A DNA stretch of 64,000 nt from Halobacillus locisalis (GTDB lineage: Bacteria > Bacillota > Bacilli > Bacillales > Halobacillaceae), in the NCBI RefSeq assembly GCF_013694105.1, contig NZ_JACEFG010000001.1:930001-994000 (forward strand). The letters are read 5' to 3'. The notes beneath the pieces are model-generated. The model had not been told where the DNA came from and ran no database searches. It saw nothing but the letters and a program-made list of their open reading frames with translations. Positions 56,339-64,000 of this stretch are shown here, in pieces (positions within the stretch are counted from its first letter, which is position 1; every line of letters begins with the position of its first letter). A program made the position numbers and the translations under genes.

Positions 56339-56818
56339 ATGAAGTTAGAAGGCACTGGTCTAGATGGTTTAGTTCTTGATTTCAAACCATTAACAGAACT
56401 ATTAGAAAGAAACGGATTTATCCTTGGAGGATCTTGGGATTATGAGCGTGTCACATATGATTACAAGATGGAAGCACCTGAAAAGAACATTACGTATTAT
56501 GTTCGTATTCAAGGCTTTGCCATTGAAGGCGATGTTGACAAAGGAGATGCTGTCATCACTTTGATGAACCCACTACTTGGTCGTCACTATTACCCACACG
56601 GTGTCGAGTATGGCGAACAAGAAGGCTTCTCGAGTGGTACAATCGAAAGAGCAAGACATCTAATCCAAAAAGTAGTTGAACCTGCTGAGAAATACCATAG
56701 CCAAGTTCCAGAACACGTTGTCTTGGATAAACTAAAAAACTGGGCAAAAGAAAACAACAATCAAGAAATTCTTGATAAAGTCAAAGAGCTTTCCAACAAT
56801 CCGGAAAACCGTAAGTAA
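56339..56818 (+). CDS. YugN-like family protein
   Basis: 159 residues from the ATG at 56339-56341, with GGTGAGGTGG upstream. Segments SWDYERVTYDYKM and YYVRIQGFAIEGDVDKGDAVITL and LGRHYYPHGVEYGE fit the YugN-like family of Firmicutes. No signal peptide or catalytic motif seen; function unknown. Next to the ytvI-like gene on the same strand, separated by a terminator. Confidence 0.85.
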   Translation: MKLEGTGLDGLVLDFKPLTELLERNGFILGGSWDYERVTYDYKMEAPEKNITYYVRIQGFAIEGDVDKGDAVITLMNPLLGRHYYPHGVEYGEQEGFSSGTIERARHLIQKVVEPAEKYHSQVPEHVVLDKLKNWAKENNNQEILDKVKELSNNPENRK

Positions 56819-56849
56819 GGTTCTCTCCTCGGACCGGATGAATGAAACG

Positions 56850-56887
56850 GAGTCGCACATCATGTCAGATGATGAGCGACTCTTTTT
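56850..56887 (+). terminator. Terminator after the yugN-like gene
   Basis: GAGTCGCACATCAT/ATGATGAGCGACTC hairpin followed by five T, 30 bases after the stop. Confidence 0.85.
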
Positions 56888-56948
56888 AACAATGCACACA
56901 TAGCTCTTGTAGGAGCAGTCTTCAGGGGAAAGGAGCTACATAAAGAAA

Positions 56949-58007
56949 TTGTTCCGATATCTAACGAAAAAACAATGGATTGTCATACTATTAGCCGCCT
57001 TACTTATTGTTGCTAGTTATTTTATATTGCCTGTCTCCGTTCCATTAGTCTTAGCACTGGTCACGGCACTATTTTTAAACCCTACTGTCCGGTGGATTCA
57101 ATTCCGATTCCGTTTGAACCGCAAAATGTCGGTCACGATTGTATTTTTGATTTTCCTCGTTTTTCTTGGCTTGCTAGGGGCCTTTACTGTAACGAGAGCA
57201 GTAGCTCAAATTGTCCAGTTAGCTGATAACGCTCCAGAGTATATTAATCAAATGAATAATGTACTTCTGAACTGGGAAAGCAATATGAATAGTTTCACGC
57301 AAAATATGCCTAAAGAATTCGTTGACAAAGTAACAGCAGAGATTACGAATACCGTTGACAGAACGACCGGCACCCTTTCTGAGAAACTGCAGCTATCCAA
57401 CATTGCAGCATTTGCTGCAAAAATCCCAGAGTATTTAGTCAGTCTACTGGTTTATTTAATCGCCCTGTTCCTGTTTATGTTAGAATTGCCTCGATTGAAA
57501 GATAAAATGCATGAGCACTTCACTGAAGCAACATCGGAAAAAGTGAAATTCATGAACGCGCGATTGGGGTATGTTGTTTTCGGCTTCTTAAAAGCCCAAT
57601 TTTTAGTAAGTATTATCATTTTCTTCGTCACTTTAATCGGATTGCTTTGGATTGCACCAGAAGTTGCCCTCGTTATGTCATTAATCATTTGGATCATTGA
57701 CTTCATCCCTATTATTGGGTCCATAGTCATATTAGGGCCTTGGTCGATCTATATGCTTATTGCAGGCGATGTTGCGATGGGAACCAAACTAGGGTTACTT
57801 GCAGTCGTTCTATTAGCCATTCGCCGTACCGTTGAACCAAAAGTAATGGGGCGTCATATTGGACTGTCTCCACTAGCTACATTAATCGCTATGTACTTGG
57901 GCCTTCAGCTTATTGGTCTAGCCGGCTTTATTCTCGGACCTCTTCTAGTGATCGCTTTTAACTCTGCCAAAGAAGCAGGAATAATTCGATGGAACTTCAA
58001 GTTATAG
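56949..58007 (+). CDS. AI-2E transporter-family membrane protein, sporulation protein YtvI-like
   Basis: 352 residues with about eight membrane helices (first at about 10-45; GLAGFILGPLLVIAFNS near the C-terminus). The long loop 90-150 and the motif IPIIGSIVILGPWSIYML and EPKVMGRHIGLSPL are typical of the AI-2E/PerM/YtvI family. YtvI is a sporulation membrane protein; other family members export small molecules or Na+. I chose the TTG start at 56949 after GGAAAGGAGC; its spacing of about 14 bases is long. Confidence 0.88.
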   Translation: MFRYLTKKQWIVILLAALLIVASYFILPVSVPLVLALVTALFLNPTVRWIQFRFRLNRKMSVTIVFLIFLVFLGLLGAFTVTRAVAQIVQLADNAPEYINQMNNVLLNWESNMNSFTQNMPKEFVDKVTAEITNTVDRTTGTLSEKLQLSNIAAFAAKIPEYLVSLLVYLIALFLFMLELPRLKDKMHEHFTEATSEKVKFMNARLGYVVFGFLKAQFLVSIIIFFVTLIGLLWIAPEVALVMSLIIWIIDFIPIIGSIVILGPWSIYMLIAGDVAMGTKLGLLAVVLLAIRRTVEPKVMGRHIGLSPLATLIAMYLGLQLIGLAGFILGPLLVIAFNSAKEAGIIRWNFKL

Positions 58008-58039
58008 AAAAAGGACAGCCTTCGTTGGCTGTCCTTTTT
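58008..58039. terminator. Terminator between ytvI-like gene and GNAT gene
   Basis: AAAAAGGACAGCC/GGCTGTCCTTTTT perfect hairpin between convergent genes, so it can serve both. Confidence 0.92.
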
Positions 58040-58041
58040 GC

Positions 58042-58584
58042 TTATAGGCCTTCTTTAAATGAATCCTCTTCTGTCTTATGAACACTTTTTTCTTTCTTGA
58101 ACAAAAAGATATCTCGGTGTCTCCCCGCGTGTGTAAATCCATTATTAATCAATACTTTCTGTGAGGAAATATTCGCTTTATCACACTGTGCTTCAATTCC
58201 TTTTACTTCTGGCTGAGTAAATGCCCATTCACACATGTTGTCAACGGCCTCCGTAGCATATCCAGCGTTCCGCTCTGATGCGACGACGTGAAAGCCTATT
58301 TCAATCGTACCTTCTTCATCAGGCTTTCCTTTAAATCCAATATCCCCTACAACGTGTTCTCCGTCGATATCAATCATCACCCAAGGTCCGAAACCTAGCT
58401 GGTCCTCGTCACTCTCCAGTTTTTCTGCATAGATCGGAAGTAAGGCCTTCAAACCATCATGCGGCCAATTTTTATTCCAAGGTAACTGGTATTTATAGTA
58501 AAAAGCCAACGAATTCTTCATTAACATCTGAGCTAAATCAACTGTAATGGGAATGAGCTGAAGGCGGTTTGTTTTAAGTTCCAT
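58042..58584 (-). CDS. GNAT-family N-acetyltransferase (RimJ/RimL-like)
   Basis: 180 residues. ELKTNRLQLIPI opens the typical RimJ/RimL N-terminus; HVVGDIGFKGKPDEEGTIEI, EIGFHVVASERNAGYATEAV (the acetyl-CoA pyrophosphate loop, about 95-114) and VLINNGFTHAGRHRDIFLF follow. The substrate is unknown. The lysine/glutamate-rich tail after 160 is not conserved in the family. Upstream 58585-58764 is AT-rich and I see no gene in it. Confidence 0.88.
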   Translation of the reverse strand: MELKTNRLQLIPITVDLAQMLMKNSLAFYYKYQLPWNKNWPHDGLKALLPIYAEKLESDEDQLGFGPWVMIDIDGEHVVGDIGFKGKPDEEGTIEIGFHVVASERNAGYATEAVDNMCEWAFTQPEVKGIEAQCDKANISSQKVLINNGFTHAGRHRDIFLFKKEKSVHKTEEDSFKEGL

Positions 58585-58764
58585 TAATAGAAACCTCCTA
58601 GTAATATTTATGTATGTGGTTTACTCATACTGTCCTATATACCTGTTCTTCAATAACCTTAAACAATTTCCGTACCCGTATCCAAGAAAAAAGCCCCTTT
58701 TATTAAACACATTCCATCACAATCACGTCTCAGTAATCTCATTGTTCTAATTATCTTCTTTTAT

Positions 58765-58802
58765 AAAAAAAAATCAATGAAAGCCAGTCGCTTTCATTGA
58801 TG
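58765..58802 (-). terminator. Terminator after the DUF420 gene
   Basis: Minus strand CATCAATGAAAGCGA/TGGCTTTCATTGATTTTT-type hairpin with a long T-run. Confidence 0.85.
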
Positions 58803-58814
58803 TCTTCATACAAG

Positions 58815-59270
58815 CTATGTACCGAGAATAGCTTTAATCATACTAGTAGTCGTTCCACCATCATAAATAATATATAACAGCATGTAAACGGCAACCCCAG
58901 TTATTGCTGTGCAAAACCAAATAATGCTTGTGACTGGCCCAATTCGTCGGTGCTTCGCAATGTTACGCTTAAAAGCTAATGTTAACGTCACAATCCCGAA
59001 GACAGCCCCTACCGTCGCCAATATGATATGAAAAATCAGAAAAATGGTATAGTAGATTTTGATATCGTCTGGTCCGCCAAAGCTCGTGTTCCCAACAAAG
59101 ATTGTACGGCTTAAGTAAATAATGAAAAAAGTAAGAGCACTAATCGCAGCACTGATCATGACACCTTTATGTGCTTTTCGTTTGTTTTTCACAATAAGTC
59201 TCCAGCCTATGGCTACAAGGACAGCACTTAACACAATAAAAAACGTACTCAACGTAGGTAATAATGGCAT
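58815..59270 (-). CDS. DUF420 membrane protein
   Basis: 151 residues with four transmembrane helices. Conserved histidines in RKAHKGVMISA (about 31-41) and FHIILATVGAVFG resemble DUF420 proteins, which sit beside cytochrome oxidase genes and are thought to act in oxidase assembly or copper/haem handling (YozB or CtaM-like). It is 69 bases downstream of ctaG. Name by family, not by proof. Confidence 0.85.
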   Translation of the reverse strand: MPLLPTLSTFFIVLSAVLVAIGWRLIVKNKRKAHKGVMISAAISALTFFIIYLSRTIFVGNTSFGGPDDIKIYYTIFLIFHIILATVGAVFGIVTLTLAFKRNIAKHRRIGPVTSIIWFCTAITGVAVYMLLYIIYDGGTTTSMIKAILGT

Positions 59271-59339
59271 ACATCCACCTCAATTCAAACGGTCTAATTA
59301 GTAAAGTAAGAAGGAAGGTCGAAAAAATCGACGTCCCCC

Positions 59340-60239
59340 TTATGATTCTGTTGATACTTGTGAAGGCATCGGATCGACAATATCTCCTTCTTTTCTGAAC
59401 CATCCGAAGAAGACGTAAGCAATGATTGCACCGAAGATAATCTCTTGAGTGACCTTCATGATAATTCCGCCTAATTGCTGGTCTTCAACAAGAGGCATTG
59501 GTGTAAAGTAACTAGGCCCACTAAGGCTTGATGCTATATCGGTTAGTACACCTGCCGGTACGCATAAGCTAAGGGCTTGAATCCAAGCTCCAGCCTCTGA
59601 ATAAGTTTCATAGAGCGGTGCTTCTGCGAAAATGATCAACCCACAAGCTGGTGTAATTAAGACCCCGTTAGCAAATATAAATCCGATTTTCATAATCGGG
59701 CTTATTCTATCCAATTCCCTTAGTGGAGGAAAAACAGAAACCCACATCGCAAAGGCTGTAATAAGAATAATCGTTGTTATCACAGTGTGCGCTATTTCGT
59801 CGGATTTTGCATAGTCAAAAACACCAGGCATATGATACATCGAAAACAACCCATTAAACAGCAAGAGAGAAATGAGTGGTTTCGTAAGTAACCGCAAAAC
59901 GGGAGCTAGCCCCTTCATATCAAATAGCTTTCTCCATATCCAAGATGGCAGACCTTTGATAATCAAGATAGGGAATAGTAAATAATAGAGAGCCATCTGT
60001 GTCATGTGAGCAGTAAACATGATATGGCCTAGTAGATCTACTGGTGACCCTTTGACGACATAAAGCAGAACAAGACCTGTGTAGAAAAACACTTGATGCT
60101 TAAACGAAGCAGACTCTTCCCCTTTCGGACGACCAGGTCCTGTTATATAAAAATAAGTAGCAGCTAACAATAGGATGAACAAAGCATAAAAAGGACTCCA
60201 CAACGCACGAAATCCAAATAATTGAAGCTCTAACCACAT
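59340..60239 (-). CDS. ctaG: Cytochrome c oxidase assembly factor CtaG
   Basis: 299 residues with seven transmembrane helices. DLLGHIMFTAHMTQMALYYL (about 68-87) contains the histidines of the caa3_CtaG family, and NGLFSMYHMPGVFD follows. CtaG is needed for caa3 oxidase (copper insertion) in Bacillus. It is separated from ctaF by a terminator and 275 bases, so it may be transcribed on its own. That gap also has a CTGAGTA/TACTCAG hairpin at 60453-60469. Confidence 0.94.
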   Translation of the reverse strand: MWLELQLFGFRALWSPFYALFILLLAATYFYITGPGRPKGEESASFKHQVFFYTGLVLLYVVKGSPVDLLGHIMFTAHMTQMALYYLLFPILIIKGLPSWIWRKLFDMKGLAPVLRLLTKPLISLLLFNGLFSMYHMPGVFDYAKSDEIAHTVITTIILITAFAMWVSVFPPLRELDRISPIMKIGFIFANGVLITPACGLIIFAEAPLYETYSEAGAWIQALSLCVPAGVLTDIASSLSGPSYFTPMPLVEDQQLGGIIMKVTQEIIFGAIIAYVFFGWFRKEGDIVDPMPSQVSTES

Positions 60240-60473
60240 GGTGTCTCACCTCAGTACATAGACTATTTTACTTCTCTATTCTACCTGTTTTTGAATTAAA
60301 AAACGAGGTCTTCAAGACGATAATCTTCATTGTTCATAAATCTTTCATATCTATTCATATTTTTAGTCATTCACTTTCCACCTAGAGGGCTCTCAAAAAC
60401 ACGCCCCTTTTCATATTCCTTATACTTATACTTTGTTTGACGACGGATTACTCTGAGTACTTTACTCAGAAAA

Positions 60474-60516
60474 GTGTACAAAAAAAGACCGGAAGACCGG
60501 TCCTTTTTGTACACTT
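60474..60516 (-). terminator. Terminator after ctaF
   Basis: A near-perfect 43-base palindrome: GACCGG/CCGGTC stem around AAGA, flanked by A/T runs and outer GTGTACA/TGTACAC arms. It ends at the ctaF stop codon and would stop transcription of the ctaCDEF operon. Confidence 0.9.
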
Positions 60517-60841
60517 ACCACCAAATGATGGTTGTAAATGTGATAATCGTTAGGAGTGCCACTGCTGCTCCGCCGTACATCATAAGAGCAGGCATGTCAT
60601 GGCCTTTGTTTTTCATATGCATGAAATAATAGAGTTGGAAAACAACTTGCACAATTGCCAGAAGTAGCAATACTGGAATAACAAAGAACGAGTCAACCCC
60701 GGCCATGACCATTCCGAACGCAACGAATGTGAATAGAATCATCATCACAAAACTGATGACTTGCTGCTTCATTTCTTCCCTGTGCTGTTTTCTTTCATAC
60801 TCTGCCTGGTGAACGGGTTTGGAACCTGTGTGATCTGCCAT
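60515..60841 (-). CDS. ctaF: Cytochrome c oxidase subunit IVB (caa3-type)
   Basis: 108 residues with three transmembrane helices, matching the short CtaF subunit of caa3 oxidases. VVFQLYYFMHMKNKGHDM is the conserved central motif, and a His/Lys-rich basic N-terminus faces the cytoplasm. It starts three bases after ctaE stops and ends the ctaCDEF operon. Confidence 0.95.
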   Translation of the reverse strand: MADHTGSKPVHQAEYERKQHREEMKQQVISFVMMILFTFVAFGMVMAGVDSFFVIPVLLLLAIVQVVFQLYYFMHMKNKGHDMPALMMYGGAAVALLTIITFTTIIWW

Positions 60842-60844
60842 AGG

Positions 60845-61468
60845 TTACCCCACCTTTCCCATAAGATAAACAACTGTGAAGATGAATACCCATACGACGT
60901 CAATAAAGTGCCAATAAAGGCTGGCAGTATAATATTTCGGTGCATTGTATAGGTTTAGTCCACGCTTTTGATTTCGAATGATCAGCGCCGTAATCCAACA
61001 AAGTCCAAACAATACGTGTCCCCCGTGGAAGCCGACTAATGTATAGAAGGCAGAACCGAACGCTGAAGACCTGAATGTAAAGTCATACTCGTGAATGTAG
61101 TGATAAAACTCATAAATCTCAAAGCCAAGGAAAGCCAAACCAAGCGCCACTGTAATGACTAACCATAGCTGCATTTTACCGAAGTCATGGTTCTTCATGT
61201 GATACATGGCGTACACACTTGTTAAAGAACTTGTCAATAGAAGCATTGTCATAATGAAGACAAGCTCTAATCCAAATAAATTTTCAGGTGTATTCTCACC
61301 TTGAGTCGATCCATTCAACGCAAGATACGTACCAAACAAACTTGCGAAAAGAACGGTCTCGCCTCCAAGGAAAAACCAGAATCCAAGGAATTTATTTTTA
61401 CCTTCAAGGGTGGCTTTTTCCGGATCATGTGGCATTTGCTTCGGATTTAGTACATCATCATGACTCAT
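60845..61468 (-). CDS. ctaE: Cytochrome c oxidase subunit III (caa3-type)
   Basis: 207 residues with five transmembrane helices (the caa3 form is short and lacks the first two of the mitochondrial protein). Conserved FLGGETVLFASLFGTY, GFHGGHVLFGLCWI and YWHFIDVVWVFIFTVVYL. Its ATG overlaps the ctaD stop by one base (TAATG), giving translational coupling. Confidence 0.97.
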   Translation of the reverse strand: MSHDDVLNPKQMPHDPEKATLEGKNKFLGFWFFLGGETVLFASLFGTYLALNGSTQGENTPENLFGLELVFIMTMLLLTSSLTSVYAMYHMKNHDFGKMQLWLVITVALGLAFLGFEIYEFYHYIHEYDFTFRSSAFGSAFYTLVGFHGGHVLFGLCWITALIIRNQKRGLNLYNAPKYYTASLYWHFIDVVWVFIFTVVYLMGKVG

Positions 61469-63336
61469 TATTTGCCAACCCCCTTTTTAATATCTGCTTC
61501 TAATTCCTCTTTATGAATATGGTGACCAAGGTCATCCTTCAAGGAACGTGTCAACATAGAACCTAGCGTGATGCCCATACCAATAAATACCGCAATCAAC
61601 CAAGAACTGTTATCAACTTGATAAATGAAGCCGAATCCGGCAATAAACATACCTAGAGACATCATAAACGGAAGAATAGAACCGTTTGGCATGTGGATGT
61701 CTCCAAGCGGTTCAGCTGGAGTCATGCCTTTTTTACCGTCCATCTTCTCTACCCAAAGAGGGTCTAGACCACGAACAAGTGGTGTTTGAACAAAGTTGTA
61801 ATGAGGCGGTGGAGATGGAATGGACCATTCTAGAGTACGAGCATCCCAAGGGTCTCCCCCCACTTTTGGTTCTTTGATAGCTGTATAGACGATGTTGATT
61901 AAGAAAATGACTGTACCAATAGCCATGAAGAATGCACCAATCGTACTGATCAAGTTCCCTGTTTCAAGTCCTTGTCCCTCGAGGAATACCCAGTAACGAC
62001 GAGGCATACCCATCAGGCCTAAGAAGTGTTGGATAAAGAATGTCAAGTGGAAACCGATGAAGAATGGCCAGAATGCCAACTTACCAAGCTTCTCATTCAA
62101 CACTTTACCGAACATCTTCGGCCACCAGTAATGTAGACCTGCAAAGATACCGAAGACGACTCCACCTACGATTACATAGTGGAAGTGTCCAACGACAAAG
62201 TACGTATCATGATACTGGAAGTCTGCAGCAGCGGCTGCAAGCATAACTCCTGTCATACCACCGATGGTGAAGGAAGGAATGAACGCAACAGACCAAAGCA
62301 TCGCAGAAGTCATCTTAATTTGTCCGCCCCACATCGTGAAGAGCCAGTTAAAGATTTTAATTCCTGTTGGTACGGCAATCGCCATGGTTGCAACAGCGAA
62401 AATCGAGTTAGCAATTGGTCCCATACCGACTGTGAACATGTGGTGGGCCCATACCATGAATCCTAAGAAACCAATTAGTACGGTTGCGAATACCATCGCA
62501 GAATAACCGAATAATCGCTTTCTGGAGAACGTAGAGAAAATATCACTGAACGCTCCAAATAACGGTAAAATCAGAATATAAACTTCTGGGTGACCGAAAA
62601 TCCAGAATAAGTGTTCCCAAATGATGACGTTACCACCAAGGGCTACATCAAAGAATGCAGAACCGAACATACGGTCAAACATCATTAAGAACAACCCAAC
62701 GGTCAAAGCCGGAAATGCAAATAGAATAAGTGCACTGGTAACAAATGTAGACCAAGTGAACAACGGCATACGCATGTATGTCATCCCTGGTGCTCTCATG
62801 TTGATGATCGTAACTAGGAAGTTAATCCCAGCGATCAAGGTTCCTGCACCAGATATTTGCAGCCCCATAACATAATAATCTACCCCATGGCCCGGTGATG
62901 TTGTCGATAATGGTGCATAGTTGGTCCAACCAGCATCTGGGGCACCACCTGTGAACCATGAAACGTTAAGTAAGATCCCTCCAAAGAAGAACAACCAAAA
63001 TCCTAAGGAGTTCAAGAATGGAAATGCTACGTCCCTTGCCCCTATCTGTAAAGGAACCACGGCATTCATTAATGCAAAGATCAAAGGCATGGCCGCTAAG
63101 AAGATCATAGTCGTTCCATGCATGGTAATCATTTCGTTGTAAAGACCAGCTGAAATGAAATTGTTATCAGGCTTCATCAGCTGAATACGTATTAACATGG
63201 CTTCAAGCCCACCGATTAGGAAGAAGAAACCGCCGGAGTATAAGTAAAGTAGAGCGATTTTCTTATGGTCAACCGTCGTTAAATAATCCCAAATCGTTGC
63301 GGCAAGTCCACGTTTTTGTGCAACTGCAGTACTCAC
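61468..63336 (-). CDS. ctaD: Cytochrome c oxidase subunit I (caa3-type)
   Basis: 622 residues, haem-copper oxidase subunit I with about fourteen helices, the length of the Bacillus caa3 enzyme. Haem and CuB ligands are visible: MHGTTMIFL (haem a), WIFGHPEVYILILP (CuB His and the cross-linked Tyr), FMVWAHHMF (CuB His pair) and VVGHFHYVIVGG (haem ligands). The start is GTG at 63334-63336, after AGGGAGG. Catalyses O2 reduction coupled to proton pumping. Confidence 0.98.
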   Translation of the reverse strand: MSTAVAQKRGLAATIWDYLTTVDHKKIALLYLYSGGFFFLIGGLEAMLIRIQLMKPDNNFISAGLYNEMITMHGTTMIFLAAMPLIFALMNAVVPLQIGARDVAFPFLNSLGFWLFFFGGILLNVSWFTGGAPDAGWTNYAPLSTTSPGHGVDYYVMGLQISGAGTLIAGINFLVTIINMRAPGMTYMRMPLFTWSTFVTSALILFAFPALTVGLFLMMFDRMFGSAFFDVALGGNVIIWEHLFWIFGHPEVYILILPLFGAFSDIFSTFSRKRLFGYSAMVFATVLIGFLGFMVWAHHMFTVGMGPIANSIFAVATMAIAVPTGIKIFNWLFTMWGGQIKMTSAMLWSVAFIPSFTIGGMTGVMLAAAAADFQYHDTYFVVGHFHYVIVGGVVFGIFAGLHYWWPKMFGKVLNEKLGKLAFWPFFIGFHLTFFIQHFLGLMGMPRRYWVFLEGQGLETGNLISTIGAFFMAIGTVIFLINIVYTAIKEPKVGGDPWDARTLEWSIPSPPPHYNFVQTPLVRGLDPLWVEKMDGKKGMTPAEPLGDIHMPNGSILPFMMSLGMFIAGFGFIYQVDNSSWLIAVFIGMGITLGSMLTRSLKDDLGHHIHKEELEADIKKGVGK

Positions 63337-63376
63337 GCTTTAACCTCCCTTTAAACCTCTTTCATAATTCTCTCGA

Positions 63377-64000
63377 TTACTCTTCTGTCTGTGTTGGAGC
63401 ATCAACGCCTACAGAAGAGTGTTCTAGCTGTAATAAATAATCCGCAATTTTTTCAGCTTCTTCTGGTTCCACTATGTTTGCAGGCATTTTGTTTCCTGGT
63501 TTAATTTCATCAGGATGAACGATCCAATCTACTAAGTTTTCTTTCGTTGGATCGAGGATACCAGCAATCTTCTCACGGTTCCCGAAGTTCGTTAAATTCG
63601 GTCCAACACCCATAGATGCTCCACCTATTGCGTGGCAGCTCATGCAGTTGTTGTTGAATAATTCCTGACCTTCTTGAGCCGTTGTTGTTTCCGGCTGTGC
63701 CTCTGGGTCAACATTCTTCATATCTTCCAACCACTGATCATACTTTTCAGGACTCACGGCAATGACTCGAAAGTCCATTAGGGAGTGTGAAGGTCCACAT
63801 AACTCTGTACAGTGTCCCCAGTAAACGCCCTCTTCATAAGCTTCTAAGTACATTGTGTTAATGTTTTCGCCAGGTAATGTGTCCATTTTTCCGGCAATAG
63901 CAGGTAACCAGAAGGAGTGAAGCACATCACTAGCTTTCATGTCTAAGTATACCCTCTCGCCAGTCGGGATGTAGAGTTCCTGACTTGTAGCGATTTCCTC
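63377..64000 (-). CDS. ctaC: Cytochrome c oxidase subunit II with fused cytochrome c domain (partial, 5' end outside window)
   Basis: The last 207 residues are visible and the frame is open to the window edge (it enters as EEIATSQELYIPTGERVYLD). The CuA site has ASDVLHSFW and GHCTELCGPSHSLM. A C-terminal cytochrome c domain carries NCMSCH and the Met ligand in NKMPAN, so this is a caa3-type oxidase that accepts electrons from its own haem c. The N-terminal membrane helices and signal lie beyond the window. The open frame does not start at 63940; that Met is internal. Confidence 0.97.
   Translation of the reverse strand, partial: EEIATSQELYIPTGERVYLDMKASDVLHSFWLPAIAGKMDTLPGENINTMYLEAYEEGVYWGHCTELCGPSHSLMDFRVIAVSPEKYDQWLEDMKNVDPEAQPETTTAQEGQELFNNNCMSCHAIGGASMGVGPNLTNFGNREKIAGILDPTKENLVDWIVHPDEIKPGNKMPANIVEPEEAEKIADYLLQLEHSSVGVDAPTQTEE

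Noticed and set aside
60240-60514. A small gene between ctaF and ctaG
   Set aside because: Only short frames without ribosome sites; the gap shows hairpins and AT-rich promoter-like DNA.

Overview
This 64 kb window is chromosomal core sequence from a Bacillaceae bacterium (endospore-forming, low-GC Firmicute). Gene content and order follow, in reverse, the Bacillus subtilis block cta - ylb - mra/dcw - spoIIG - ylm - pyr. The organism makes endospores (sigE, sigG, spoIIGA, spoVD, spoVE, rsfA, ylbJ, ytvI), bacillithiol (bshC), meso-diaminopimelate peptidoglycan (DNPR motif in MurE) and a caa3-type cytochrome oxidase. Details such as murF inside the dcw cluster and a DUF3397 gene beside panE suggest the Halobacillus/Virgibacillus/Oceanobacillus side of the family, but I cannot name a genus. 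Most genes lie on the minus strand.

Layout, left to right. (1) 1-9967: pyrimidine biosynthesis operon read leftward as pyrR-pyrP-pyrB-pyrC-carA-carB-pyrK-pyrD (pyrD cut by the window edge), with three PyrR-type attenuators, before pyrR, pyrP and pyrB. (2) 9971-15785: ylyB, lspA, divIVA, ylmH, ylmG, sepF, ylmE, ylmD, ylmC (lipoprotein processing, polar septum placement, Z-ring tethering). (3) 15960-18659: sigG, sigE, spoIIGA (sporulation sigma cascade). (4) 18660-19383: a gene-free stretch filled by large inverted-repeat elements. (5) 19384-37542: ftsZ, ftsA, sbp, ylxX, ylxW, divIB, spoVE, murD, mraY, murF, murE, spoVD, pbpB, ftsL, rsmH, mraZ (division and cell wall). (6) 37839-49601: bshC, a DUF3397 gene, panE, ylbP, rsfA, an enoyl-CoA hydratase-like gene, rpmF, ylbN, ylbM, ylbL, ylbK, ylbJ, coaD, rsmD. 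(7) 50186-56135: an unknown exported protein, a small unknown protein, ylbG, a Cys-rich unknown protein, ylbF, ylbD, ylbC, ylbB. (8) 56339-64000: yugN-like, ytvI-like, a GNAT gene, a DUF420 gene, and the cytochrome oxidase genes ctaG, ctaF, ctaE, ctaD, ctaC (ctaC cut by the edge).

Compared with the B. subtilis order as I know it, ileS/ylyA (between divIVA and lspA), murB/murG (between divIB and spoVE), bpr/bpf (between spoIIGA and ftsZ), ylmA and ylbE are absent from their usual places. Several of these gaps, and other synteny junctions, are filled by non-coding repeats rather than genes.

I see no novel gene system, prophage, insertion sequence, CRISPR array, tRNA or rRNA. The unexplained part is between the genes. 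Four intergenic regions carry arrays of a degenerate unit (TGTCCGAAT plus about 12 variable bases) repeated every 21 bp, two helical turns. Two loci 36 kb apart carry large, nearly identical GC-rich palindromic elements in opposite orientation. A third locus shares a 60 bp flanking module with them. These are described in the findings.
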